From positions 19,144,625 to 19,208,624 of the forward strand of contig CM119263.1 of assembly GCA_051294375.1 (NCBI GenBank): a DNA stretch of 64,000 nt, given 5' to 3'. Below the pieces are notes generated by a model that was not told the origin of the DNA, searched no databases, and worked only from the letters and a program-made list of their open reading frames with translations. Source of the DNA: Paraspadella gotoi (Eukaryota > Chaetognatha). The translations under genes were made by a program, and so were the position numbers. This document shows, piece after piece, positions 1 through 28,645 of this stretch; the stretch's first letter is position 1; each line of letters starts with the position of its first letter.

Positions 1-3000
1 TATGAAAGTTTTTAACAGAAAACAATGACAAAACTAAATGTAGAATTTCTACCTTCAGTAAAGACAGACGAGTACAAATAGATTTTTCATTCAAAATTTG
101 TTAATAAGTCATTTACCAATAAAAAATACGAAAGTTTTTTATGGAAATAAATTGGTCCCGAATTGGGTTATAATTATAGTTTCAATTATTAGCACATATT
201 AGAGAACATTTTTTAATTCTTAACTTTTGGATTTTAATTTTCGTTATCGGTAAATATTATTTTTAAGCCTATTTTAAACGCATTTTGCAGACTTAGAAGC
301 CTCTGTCTGTATGTTTTGTGTTTGATTTTTGTACTAAATCAACCTTGTTGCATTCGAATAAAAACGCTTATATAATTCAGGAAGACTAAAAACGCATGCC
401 TTTTTTTTAAAATCACAAATGCACAAAAAAATGAATTTGTAATAAATCATGCGTTTTACTTAATCCTCTCATGATTCAGAGAATTCATCGGCAGACATTT
501 TCCAGGCCAACAAAAAAAAATTTAAAAATGAATTAACGCAAAAAAGTATATCGAAACCCACATAGTTCTAACGTCTAGTCGTTCGATAGGCTCCAAAGCG
601 AGTGTATGTGTTGATATATGAAATTGGTACAACCAATATAAAAATTATAATAAAATAATAAAATTAAAATAATATATATATATATAATTTTGGAAATATT
701 TATTATGAGTATCTTTCTCTTTCTTTTGAACGTTATATTAATAAATAATGGTAACCCTGTCAGCCAAAAAAGTTGCACTGCCTTTGGCGAAAAAATATGA
801 TAATTAAAAACTAATAATTGTTTGTTAATGTTATTCATTCCGTCTGGGTCAATCCCACCAAACCCGAACAAATGGCTCGCTCTTTCTTTACAGTTGGTTG
901 GGTTCGATTAAATAATCCACGCTGCGTGCATCATTCTGGTTCAGTCTTGAATACTTATTTCTTAATCTATTTTAAACTCTAATTTTTTTTATTATATATC
1001 ATATATTCAACAATTTCTTCAAGTATCACATAACATTATAAAAAGTCAAGCGACACTTAGAGCCGATTTGACGTTGTTATATTTAAATTTATATTTCAAT
1101 TTCATCAATTTGCAAAAATGAATGATAAAATATTGACGTTGACGTCAAAGTTCATCGTTAAAAAAAAACATTTTTGTTTCTTTTTTTGTTGAACAATTTT
1201 TTCAACTATATAATTATATAATTACCTAATATAGGGTTATCTGCATGCAGGTCTTATGCAACCACCAATATAATAATAGTTTCTTCATATTTTTCGCATT
1301 ACAATTTTCTTCTTTACTCTCGGTGGGGGTCGTCTGATCGTTAATTAGTCCGCATTTATTTTTTGGAGGAAATCTGGCAAAAACGACTTTTGTCACATTT
1401 AGAATGAACAAAGGAGTAAGACCCTCATTAAATGGAATATATAATTCAAAACTGACGGTAAGCAAGTTCCTTTGAAATACATATATACATCGATTATTTT
1501 AATTATCAAAATTATATATTCGCCCTTGAATGCTATCAAATTACTTAGAATTAAATGCTACATCTATTGCGACTCTTAATTAGAGGAGAAACTTACTTTT
1601 AGATGTTTTAACGATTAAAATTTAATAAAAATATGTTTTTCTCGAACTTTGGTTTATACGGTTATTGGTTAATGGTTAGTTATCTTTATAAAAATTAAAC
1701 TTTTAGTTTTTATTTCTCAAAACTGCCAAAGAAAGAAAGTTATAATCTTTTTGATGGCTTTGTATTATCGTTCAGTCAATTGATCGAACTTTACTTAAGA
1801 TTTTTACCAAATGGGTTTTTAACATTTTTTAAATTTGAGGATTAAATATCTTCCTACCCCCCTTTGCGCTAACAAACCACGAAAGTAATTTTGATGTTGA
1901 TCTTCCTTCTCTTCCCAGATGGTTTTCTTCAATTTCCCGTGTTTATCAAAGATTATACTAAAAAAAATTTAGGAAATAAAATAAACAGAAAGTTTGACTG
2001 TTAAGAGATTTAAAATTTATAGGTAAATGCTTATTTTTGGAAATCTCATAATAGATTGAAAAGGATGGAATAAACCACTTGACTTCTGATTTTATTCCGA
2101 TTTATTGCGATAAGTTGATTTATGAAAATTTTAAGAGATAAAAAGTACAAATCACCGGTAAAGCTACTAAAATCCGCGAGTATTTCTTATGCAGAAATGT
2201 CGGTCGCTTCAGCACAGTCTCCCATACAAAGTTACAAACCGATCAGATTTCCCCGAGGATCAGACCTTTATAAGTCGCTCCAGTTTTTACTGTATTGTAA
2301 ACATGTCTTGAAACTCGACGGCAAACCTTCAATTTTTCCCCCCCTTTTTAAAAAAAAATTATTCGCGCTTTTAGCTTTTCTACGAAGGCATCTACTTACA
2401 GAGGCGTTTTTTTAAAATCTTGATATTTTTGTCTTTCTTTCGTTTTCAGTCTTTCAGCGCTTTTACTCGGATTTAAATTTTTTTTTCTTGGAAGCTTCGG
2501 ATCGATTTTCACCAATTTTTTTTATATTTAATATTAAAAAAAAGATCCTTTCGAAAACTACCCTCCTGCACTTCTACCCGCCCGCCTGGCAAATCGACTC
2601 GTACTTTCATAATCTTCTTTTTGTTCGATAATCCGCGGGAAATTATGAATCATTTTCTATTCAAATCACTCATCTTCGAGGATATTAATAATAATTCACC
2701 TTGCAAACAAACTCGGTTTAATTAAAAGAAGGAACTGTAGATTAGTGTTTAGTTTGCGTTTCACCTTATTACTCTTTCTCGACATTCGGGAGAACGAAAA
2801 AAACTTTTTTACCTTTCGACTTTTTGTCATCCTCCTGTCAAAATTCCATTCATTTTTTTCACATCTATTTTGACGGCCGTCTATCGTACCTGCAGATTTT
2901 GCTTTTAAAGAGCTATCAATTGGTGCAAGAAAAATTTGAATGGGTTCGGGCAGTAGAATATAGCAAGACTCTAAAATAAGAGTCTCAAAACGGAATTGGG

Positions 3001-4177
3001 AAAAAGTTAGAGTTGATACTAGTTTTTCTGACTGATATTTACAATATAAAATTGATAAAATCATAATGGAATTAAACATATACAAGGGTTAGCAATAACT
3101 TTGGTTTATTTTTCTAAAAAAATATTTTTTTAATTATTATCAAATAAAGAATTTTAATAATAAATACTAAAAATTATTTTTTTAAAAATTATCTCAAAAT
3201 CAAAATAAAAATAAAAAATAAAAATAATAAAAATAAATAATAAAAATAAATAATAAAAATAAATTCTAATATAATTATAAGAGTTTATATTAGTCTCCTT
3301 CAATACGAGATGCTATATAAAAGAAAAATTTAGATGTAAAAAAAGCGTTAAAAATAACTCGATTGCTTTTTCCTTACTTTTAAAAGATTGTTTTTCTATA
3401 TAGTTTCCCTACTTATTTTAATTTGATTTAGGTTAAAAATGGTTTACAGATATTTGATGCTGAATTTATTCATCTAATTTCATATTATAAATATTTTATA
3501 ATAAGGGAAAGTCATACCCTCTTCTTGACTAAAGTTAATTTATTCTTATCATATTTTTTGTACCAATTAAGTTTGACATCTTACAACTTTTGAACGCTTT
3601 GCTTCATTTTAATAGGACTTGGACCAATCGCCTCATCTTTCAATAAACTTTGTTTTATGTTTCTATATCTTTGTGAAATTCAGCCATCCAATATAGTTTT
3701 CTCGGTGTTAAACAAGTGGCTAATTTTTTCTCGCCCCAGTGTAAAAGGACAGAATTTTTCTTTTTGTTTCCCATCGAGTACTCGCCTAGCTCGCCTCGTA
3801 CTAGCCTACTACGACGGCCACAATTTCACCTTTTTACTCACTTTTATGAAATAGATTCTTTCTACATAGTACTGAGTATTTATATTGACCACTATTATTT
3901 TTTTTAAATTAACTTTTCCGACAACAACCTGAACCCCAAAATAAACGTCTCAACCACCGAAACTCCCCCACCCACTATCTCACTTTCGCAAAATTTTGTG
4001 GGAATCGAGAAAACAAAAAAAAAAAAAAAAGAAGCGAAACCCGAAGTCGGAGACTCCGGAGAAGAATGAATACACCGGAGGAAAAATCTCATCTTGATCC
4101 TGGATTCTTTTTCTTGTTATTTTTCTCGGGGTTTTTTTTCTGTTTACAGTGTGTACTGGATAAAGAGTTAATATTTT
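1..4177. other. AT-rich intergenic region, no gene recognised
   Basis: No open frame here shows a domain, a codon pattern or splice-linked continuation that I can support; the longest frames (about 100-130 codons) are low-complexity or unconserved. The stretch is homopolymer-rich. A short copy of the family C tail lies at 617-650. Poly-A/poly-T runs and A-rich repeats (for example 3180-3260) suggest old transposon remnants. Confidence 0.6.
617..650 (-). repeat. Family C tail fragment
   Basis: Matches the end of the duplicated element at 48360-48898: GAAATTGGTACAACCAATAT and following bases. The core ATTGGT...ACCAAT is a small hairpin. Other copies lie at 31548-31700 and 52864-52898. Confidence 0.6.
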
Positions 4178-5049
4178 ATCAACAAGTTTGAGCAAACAAT
4201 GTCGGATCTGCCTACGATAATTAAGCGGTAATAAGCTAATCCGATGATAAATCGTGGTAATTTTTCTGACTCTTAATTTGTGATTATAACAAATCACAAA
4301 AGACTTCTTAATAAATCTATGAAAAAATCTATAAATCAATTGATCTATCAATCATTACCAGTAGCTGTGCCAATACCAACTTGCATAATTTGGTCAACTT
4401 TCATAATTTAAACAACTTGCATATATAAATCAACTGGCATAATTTGGTCAATTGACATAATTTGGTCAATTGGTATAATATGATCAACTGATGTAATTTG
4501 GTCAACTGGTAGAATTTGGTCAACTGGCAGAATTTGGTCAACTGGCATGAATTGGTTAACTGGCATGAATTTAACTTGCATAATTTAATCAACTTGCATA
4601 ATTTAATCAACTTGCATAATTTAATCAACTTGCATTATTTGGTCAACTGACATAATATGGTCAACTGGCATAATTTGGTCAACTGGTATAATTTTTTTAA
4701 CTTGTATAATTTGGTCAACTGGCATAATTTGGTCAACTTGCATAATTTGGTAAATTGTTGTAATTTGGTCAACTGGCATAATTTGGTCAACTGACATAAT
4801 ATGCTCAACTGCAAAATTTGGTTAATTGGCAATCAGAGAGAGATAGAGAAAAACTTTTAAAAATTGACATAAATGTGACTTTTGGTTTTCTGTTTTAAAC
4901 TCTTTTCCATTCCTAGGATTCCATAAAATACAAATAATATTCTGACATGATATATGTGAATGCCCGACAAGATTGAGGGGGCGGACTGACGGACCGACAA
5001 AGTGAATTATAGAGTCGGGATCTGCTTATTTATAAGCAGATCCGACTAA
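4178..5049 (+). mobile_element. Family A element with internal 18-bp minisatellite
   Basis: Starts with GTTTGAGCAAAC (a mini-palindrome) followed by TGTCGGATCTGCC. It ends with a strong hairpin, GGATCTGC-TTATTTATAA-GCAGATCC, followed by GACTAAAA. The same two ends define copies at 8882-9764, 17390-17945 (-) and 23004-23595 (-). This copy carries the minisatellite described separately instead of the ATTAATTA-rich centre of the 8.9 kb copy. No coding capacity, so a non-autonomous element; class undetermined. Confidence 0.75.
4384..4816. repeat. 18-bp tandem repeat (minisatellite)
   Basis: About 24 imperfect copies of an 18-bp unit, consensus CATAATTTGGTCAACTGG, with variants (CTTG, CTGA at the end). 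Because 18 is a multiple of three, the antisense frame stays open and reads as a repeated KLCQLT-like hexapeptide; this is not a gene. The same unit forms a second array at 36748-37075, also inside a family A copy. Confidence 0.9.
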
Positions 5050-8000
5050 AAATTACAGACCAAAATAGAATTCACATTATAAATTTTCTCAACCACTCTG
5101 CTATAATTTGGACCACATGTTACATGATAAAATGAAAAAGAAATCATAACCGCACGGAACTGTATAGAGTTACTTTGTAGATATTTTCCTCAGAATTTTT
5201 TTAATTTCGTAATTTTTCTCCATCAAAAATCGATTGACTCAGTGTACGTCGACTCGAATCTACTTTCATCAATTTTTTCACCAACTAACGACCAAAGCCT
5301 GGAAACTGAATTCGGTCTTTCAAAGATTTTTTTTTTCAAAATTGGAGAAGCTTTTTTCTCAAAATATCTAAAAAAACGGCCTTGTTTTCAACTAATAAAT
5401 TTTCAATGAAATTGGGTGGGTAGAATGACAAATACAGTGACTCTAGTTGAGATATGCGAGACTCGTAAAGTTATAATGATTTTTTATTGAGAGGCGCTTT
5501 CCTCATCGTTCTTTTGTTTGTCTCTGGGGTTTAGCGATAGTTGTTTTTTTGAAATTGATTAATCTATTATTTAGTAATTATGAATAAGAAAATAATTTTA
5601 TCAATACCCTTAATTTACCAACATCCCAAAATTTCAATTTTTGATTAGTTAAAATATTATACAAAAAAATCGTAATTGAACAAAAATAAAATGAGGATGT
5701 CTTAAATTTTAAGTAGAAAACCATTTGTAAAATAAAACAAAATGACAGGTGGAGAAAAAAATGTTGCCTTATAAATTCGAAAGTCAATTCGCTTGGGCTC
5801 TTAAATGCTTTCGTTAATTCAATATCAAAAATATTACAAATGACTGCCCTAACGTCTGGCCATGATACAGTAGCATCGGTCAAGAATTTCTGAGACGGCA
5901 AGCTCTAAAACTAGATACATTTATGACTATCAGAAATATTTTGTATCGAAATCTACTCCCCCTTCGGTAAGCCGACGCTATCCGTTGAATACTGGGACAC
6001 AGTGATGGTTAAATAAAAGGAAAGCTCCCGGTATCGAACTCTCAACCTTGACATTCTGACGTTACTACTACTACTCAGCTTTTCCACCATTTTAAAAAAT
6101 AAAGGCTTATTTTTACATTCGCCGACAGGGATTTCGCGGTCGGTTAGTTTTTCGCTTCTTATTAGCGACGTAAAAATACGTAAAAATGAAAAAAGAAGAT
6201 ACTGATATTGATGAGGGTAGAAAAATTTTTATTATAAATTTCATTTTAAAAACTCCCTTAACTACCCCTAAACCCTCACCACTCCTAATTCCTAATCACA
6301 TAATTGCTAACTGTTTAAAAATTATAATATAAAAATAAAAATCAAAATAAATTTAAAACAATTATTCAAATAAATAATACAAAATATGCTAAAATATATT
6401 TTTTCAACTAACGAAAAATGAAGAATTATTGCGCAAAAAAGGTGTAAATTACACTCCAGTGCAAAAAAAAACAAAAAAAAAAAACAAACAAAAACGCGCC
6501 ACTTTATAACTTTAAATTTCAGATGCTCTATTTAAATATTTTTAATAATTGGTCAAGTGGTTTAGGAAATATAATTTTTTAAACTTAAGTGTTTTAAAAC
6601 CAAACAAGAAAATCGATTTTTATCTAAAAGCTTCATCAGAATCATGGATCTGTCATTCATCTTATGTTTCAATAATCTTAAAATTATCATTTAAGGATCT
6701 GGGGTAATCCAGTTATCCCTCCGGATGTCCAGTATAATTTTTTTTTCATTTTTAATCTATTACAAAGAATATAAATTATTAGAAGAAAAAATATTAGACT
6801 TAAATCTATTAGATTTTTTTACGTTCAGCTTTGCGGTAAAGTACTGTATTTGAAAAAATTATTGCTCCTAAACAGATGACCCGATTTTAATCAAATTTAT
6901 GCTCAACTTATAATCTTTCAATAAACTTTAATTCAAATTTAATTTTTTTTTAAAATTAAAATATTAAAATATTAAAAATATTAAAATAAAGTACAATCAA
7001 AATTCTAATAATAAATCATGAACAGGCTTATATACATAAACATTTTTAAATAAAAATTAAATAATTAAATAAAAATTCTTATTTTTGAAAACGGATTCAA
7101 ATTCCTCATGAAAAGAACGAAATATAATATTTTTAAAAATTATTTCATTAAATGGGTCAAAATCTTTAAAAAAATTTTCAATTATTTTTATTTTTATTCT
7201 TAACTTAATGAAAGAATTTTGATTAAAACATAATTTCTTTTAGTCAAGTCAAATTAATAAAAAGAGAGAAATAAAAAAAAAGAAAGAAAGAAAGGAGGAC
7301 AGAAAGCAAGCCAGCAAAGCAAGCGATAAAAAAAGCAGAAAAGCATGTAAGAAAGGATAATTAAAAAGAGGAATAATGCTAAAATAAAATAAAGAATTTA
7401 CTTTATATTTAAATTCTGTATATACGTAGAAACTTCAATCTCGACTTTTTGAAACTAAAAATAAATCTAATCTGATGGTTTCCAAACTCGATTTTCTCTA
7501 CCAAAAGATTAAATAATTCAAAAAGTTTTATCTTTTCTGCGTTCCCCTCTGCGACATTAATTCGCGATTTTTTTTTAAAAAATACTTTCTTATTCATTCT
7601 TTTTATCCAAAACTTACTTGAGCTTTGGTAATTGTTATATTTCGATCGCGTTTTTTCTGAGATTTACTCGGCAAACATTTTCACTTTGGCCGTCGTGCTC
7701 GTGAATAGGCTCCGCCCGAGACCATCGTTCCGTTCAAAGGTTGGGCATTAACTTTTTGAACCATCGTTTTCTTTCATTTTTTTTCAAAATACAGTTCCAG
7801 ATGATGTTTTTCTACTATTATAACCTTTACGTATTTATAAGCCCTGACATTATACGAGAGCTATCTCATAGTATGGCCGAAGAGCATATTTTTGTAACAA
7901 AAAAATTTAAAAACAATTATTTTTAAACTTTTTTAAGCGCATTTTTGTCGATTTAGATTTTGCATATTTGGGTTCCACTATATGGAAAAATTAAAATTAT

Positions 8001-8126
8001 GCCTCATCGACGCATTCATGCACTTGAATGAAGAATTAGAATAGTAAAGCATGCATGTCCGTATTACTAATATCAGTTACTATCAGCGGTCAAAATTTTT
8101 ATCATAACTTTTTTTCTTTCTTTCAG
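5050..8126. other. AT-rich intergenic region with old repeats
   Basis: No gene supported. At 6108-6310 there is a CGCCGACAGGG motif followed by degenerate telomere-like CCCTAAACCC text, related to family E. Purine-rich simple sequence lies at 7265-7330. At 5990-6065, minus strand, a stretch with GAGTTCGATACC resembles a tRNA B-box and may be a SINE remnant. Confidence 0.5.
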
Positions 8127-8235
8127 AAAAAGTGTGTTTGCAAGTCACCGTCTCAATAAAATGCTCAACAACCATAAGTGTTAAACCACAACAATAACGA
8201 GTCAGTCTACCCGACTTCCGACCTCAAGTAGCAGA

Positions 8236-24478
<16,243 letters not shown>

Positions 24479-24673
24479 CGAATACTATGGCTAAATCTGT
24501 CTCATGAACCCCGTAAAAATTGCTATTATTATCATTATTAGTTTTGATGACATAGAAAGCATGACCTAGTCAAGGATGCACGTGTGCAACAATGTCAACT
24601 TCTTTTAACTATGCCTTTTGTTGAAACTTGTTTCATATATCAACGATTATTATATTGGATTTGAAAGTTTTGA

Positions 24674-24679
24674 AATAAA
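24674..24679 (+). promoter_or_regulatory. Candidate polyadenylation signal for the EF-hand gene
   Basis: AATAAA about 200 bases after the TGA at 24476-24478, and the first good hexamer downstream. Confidence 0.4.
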
Positions 24680-25002
24680 TTGTTTTCTAAATTTCTCAAC
24701 TGAACAAATAGATAGGAAAAGTAAATAGTCAGAACGCCCTCCTTTCTTGCTTAGTTCGGTTGCAGTTATAAATCGAGAAAAGAAATGGGGTGTTTTCAAC
24801 TCAAATTTTAAAACTGGTTGACTGAAGTGAGGGTAAGGGAATTTCTTCCTTCAATACAGTTTACATAGTAATGAGGGAAAATCTTTGCGATCATAGGTGT
24901 AAATTTACGTTATGAAGACGTGGTTTACATTCTTTGGGAAAGATTCTTTTAAGGGAGACTTGTCACGAACCCAGCGAGGTGATTGGTCAATTCGTTCGGA
25001 TA

Positions 25003-25068
25003 GAATTTTCTAGAACCAACCAGAATAATCGAGATAGTTTTTCAGTGTGTGTTTTTTCCTGAAAATTC
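25003..25068 (+). promoter_or_regulatory. Two perfect heat-shock elements upstream of dnajb
   Basis: GAAttTTCtaGAA at 25003-25015 and TTCctGAAaaTTC at 25056-25068 are each three alternating nGAAn units in exact 5-bp register, the recognised HSF trimer site. They lie about 260-320 bases before the ATG at 25325. Inverted CCAAT boxes (ATTGG) occur close by at about 24982, 25074 and 25104. This is the expected layout of a heat-inducible chaperone promoter. Confidence 0.88.
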
Positions 25069-25324
25069 TCGATCATTGGTAGGAGCAAAATATAACGATC
25101 GTTGATTGGTTCTTGCCTTATTCGAAGGTCATTCAATAAAAACTTGAACGCCTACATTACTCGAACATCTTGCTCACCAACTTCTCCGGGAATAAATTCA
25201 CCCTCAACTACTCTTTTTTTTTAATAGATCGTGAAACTGGGCAAAAAATCCTATTTTTAAATACGTTAGCTGGAAGCATCAATTTATATCAGGAATATTT
25301 TTGATTAAAAATATTTTCGTAAAA

Positions 25325-26787
25325 ATGGGGAAGGATTATTACAAAATTCTCGGCGTCGAAAAGGGTGCTTCTGAGGACGAAATTAAAAAGGTAAGAAAAA
25401 ACAGTCAAACTTATGTAAAACGATTGACTGAATAATTGAGAAAATCTCATTCACAGGGTTATAAAAAAATGGCCTTGAAGTACCACCCCGACAAAAATAA
25501 AGCAAAAAATGCCGAAGAAAAATTCAAAGAAATTGCCGAAGCCTACGAAGTTCTCTCGGATTCGAAGAAAAAAGAGGTTAGTCTTTCTAAATGTTTCAGA
25601 ATATTGTTTGTTCAAGAGCAGTCATCAGACGTCCCCGCTTTCAACGTTCGACAAATTTCTTGGTGTGATTTTTAAAAATTGTCATCCATGTCTAATTTTT
25701 ATCTTTCCCAAACAGATTTACGACAAGTTCGGCGAGGAAGGTTTGAAAGGCGGCGGAGGCGGCGGCGGCCCAAGCCGTGGCGGCGTCGGCCACCATGGCT
25801 TCTCCGCCAGCCCAGGTTTCACTTCGTACGAGTTCAGCGGGGATCCACACGAGATCTTCAAACAATTCTTTGGCGGCAAAGATCCGTTTGCTGACATGAT
25901 GGGAGGCATGGGTGGAAGAGGGGCTCCGGGAGCATTTCAGTTCAGCTTCGGAGGTATGTTTGAGTGAGTAACGAAACTTGCTCCTTGGATCCTTCAATAT
26001 TTAAGCCGACTATTTCTTGAACAGAACCGATGGACACCGACGACATCTTCAACCAGCATCACGCCCGAGCAACGAACTTGGGACGCAATCACAGTTTCCA
26101 CGACTTCCATCGCGCGGGCAATCCCGGTATGGCTTCGCCAGCGCGAAAACGCCAGGATCCCGCTGTTGAGAGAGACCTGAACGTGGCCTTAGAGGATATA
26201 TTTATGGTTAGGTTAAAACTCAAGGATTCATTCTCGTTGCTCTCAAACCTATTTCATATTGAACATATTTAAGCAGTTGTTTTCTTCGACAGGGATGCAC
26301 TAAAAAAATGAAGATCACTCGACGAGTGTTAAATCCTGACGGGAAAACTACAAGAACGGAGGACAAAGTGCTTACGATCGAGGTCAAAAAAGGCTGGAAG
26401 AGTGGGACGAAAATAACTTTTCCCAAAGAGGGCGACCAAAACCCTGGCGCTATCCCCGCCGACGTCGTCTTCATACTTAAAGAAAAACCGCATCCTCTCT
26501 TTCGGCGTGAAGGCAACGATGTTTTTCACACGGCCAAAATCGGACTGAAAGAAGCGCTGTGCGGTAACACTACCATCCATGTTCCGACGCTGGACGGAAG
26601 AAAAATTACCGTCCACCTCAACGAAGTCACCAAGCCCACGACGAGAAAGCGAATAAAGGCCGAGGGGATGCCGCTGCCAAAAGAACCCTCTAAGCGTGGA
26701 GACCTTTTCGTTGAGTTCAACATCAAATTTCCTGATAAACTATCAGACAGCGTGAAGGAGATTCTGAGAGATACGTTGCCGAATTAA
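25325..26787 (+). CDS. DNAJB1: DnaJ homolog subfamily B (DNAJB1/B4-type, Hsp40)
   Basis: J-domain co-chaperone that delivers clients to Hsp70 and stimulates its ATPase; cytosol and nucleus. Five exons: 25325-25390, 25457-25576, 25716-25953, 26025-26206, 26293-26787; 366 residues. The N-terminal J domain (residues ~1-70) begins [15 protein letters not shown] and carries the diagnostic HPD in KYHPDKNK. A Gly/Phe-rich linker follows in exon 3 ([25 protein letters not shown]). The two beta-barrel client-binding domains start at [20 protein letters not shown] and end with the dimerisation tail ([19 protein letters not shown]). There is no Cys-rich zinc finger, so this is class B. Length is slightly above the usual ~340. 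Two heat-shock elements upstream fit heat induction. B1 versus B4 versus B5 cannot be told apart without a tree. Confidence 0.95.
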
Positions 26788-26979
26788 ACCGCTAGTTTGG
26801 GAAGGGAAAGGATTGAAACGAGGATTACTAGATTTAGTTCACTAGATTTATCTTTGTTACTAGCTCTTAGCAGATTGTCTGTTATAACGCTGTGATGGCC
26901 ATGTGATACATATTCTGTGTTTGGTTTGAATTAAGACGAATTTTATTTTATCACTGTTAAAACGGCTGTTTGTGTATGA

Positions 26980-26985
26980 AATAAA
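26980..26985 (+). promoter_or_regulatory. Polyadenylation signal of dnajb
   Basis: AATAAA about 190 bases after the stop at 26787. Confidence 0.6.
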
Positions 26986-26999
26986 AGTACGCAGGGAGA

Positions 27000-28645
27000 T
27001 ATAAATGCTTCTGAAGATATGCATTGTTTTTAGGTTCTGAAAGCCTCGCTGTTCATTTACCATCATTTCATTCGATTCATTTTCTCCAAGTTATTTACTG
27101 ATCCTTGAAACAATCTTGTTCATTGACATAATATTTAGCTAATCAACAGGATATTATTAAAGGTTTTACTTTTTCATTTGAATTAGTGTTTAAAATAGTC
27201 GGGGGGGGGGAACCTCACACGACCTTCAGTGAAGGTCAGTTACGTAGATTCAAGCTTTTATACTGATTCCCTTGTAAACTACTCCTTAGATTCACAAGTT
27301 CTTAGTTTTATATATCTGAATTTTTAAAATCAAACGATTATATCATTTAAGGAAATACTCATTGATTTCGAGGGTGAAATCTATTGAGGTTATATTTCTG
27401 AGAAGGTGACGGTGAGACACGCAGGAGTCTTGATCAATTCTACTGAAACTAAAACAAGCTACGTCTATTTATATCTAAGAGTGGATCGGCGACGTGGGTA
27501 GATTTTACATCTGCAGTTCAAGTCAGATTTGGAATAATATGTTTCAAACATCAATGCACCTGATGCTACCAAAAAATTGTAAAAAATGAAAAGTTTTCTA
27601 GCTTTTTTGTGCCCCTCAGGGGTCCACCCAAGGCCCTGTATCTCTTGTCAGTGGTTGAATATTAAAATTCTCCTCAATAGTTCTATTTATATTGTCATTA
27701 AGACTAAATGTAAAATTTCATGAAATTCGATCGGGTAGTTTGGTGTGAACAGATTCTGGTCACAATATGAATTCTTCTAAACATGGTAGGTTAAATAGGT
27801 GAAAAATCCTTAAAAATCATTAACATCATCACATATTTGTTTTTTATTAATTTTCGTTTTATGATATCTTTATTTATTGAATCCGTTTTTAAAAATTCTG
27901 AATTGAAAATTTTGATTTACAATAATATTAAAATGATTCAATGTTTTTAAATCTATATAAAATCTTAATTTTTTTGGATTTTGTTATCCTTAGTGATACT
28001 AAAGTTATTTACTAACGTTATTTACCTTGTTCTGCCTTACTAACCAGTCACCACCCATAACGTTAACTACCACTAATCCTAAATATATTTAACCTAAGCC
28101 AAACCGAACCGGGGTTAATACTAGAAGGAAAAAAATAATCGACTGGTTAGGTTACAGTCGGACAAAGTAAAATTGTAAAATATGTCGAATTTATAAAGAA
28201 CTTAGTATTTGTCATTGTATATATAGCAATCTTTAAAAACAAAAGACAACTAAGGATTTTTGGTAAGTCCGACAGCGCAAGTCATGTCAGGATTAGTCAC
28301 ATTTCGTTCAAGTTCAGGAAGATTCGAAAAAATATAAAACAGAATGCCTATCTACATCACGCTAAACGGTCTTTCAAGAAAATAGAATGGTACGAGTTTT
28401 TTTTTCGTCTTTATTAGTTTAAACGAACCCTTTTCAAAAACGACGAAATAAAAAAATGTATTGCGTTAATTGTTTTCTTTAAAAAGATTATTTAAATTCA
28501 CATTTTTATTTTATCTCTTGTAATCTTTTTTGCTAATAGATTTAATTTTAAAATGACCTAACGTATTGTTTTAACTTCAATTTCACCAACTGCCTCACTG
28601 AAAAACTATCCCATTAATATACTGATCACCAATCCGACCGTCATC
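27000..28645. other. Intergenic region dnajb-CHMP2B
   Basis: No gene seen. A poly-G run lies at 27202-27211. The sequence at 27790-28100 is AT-rich with telomere-like CCACCCATAACGTTAAC text related to the family D/E surroundings. Confidence 0.5.

Noticed and set aside
4384-4816. CRISPR-like repeat array
   Set aside because: Units are directly adjacent with no spacers, and the genome is clearly eukaryotic.
4401-4832. Two open frames with KLCQLT-type repeats, minus strand
   Set aside because: Pure product of the 18-bp minisatellite; frame is open only because 18 is divisible by three.
25692-25997. Open frames antisense to the DnaJB Gly-rich exon
   Set aside because: GC-rich shadow frames without own splice sites or motifs.
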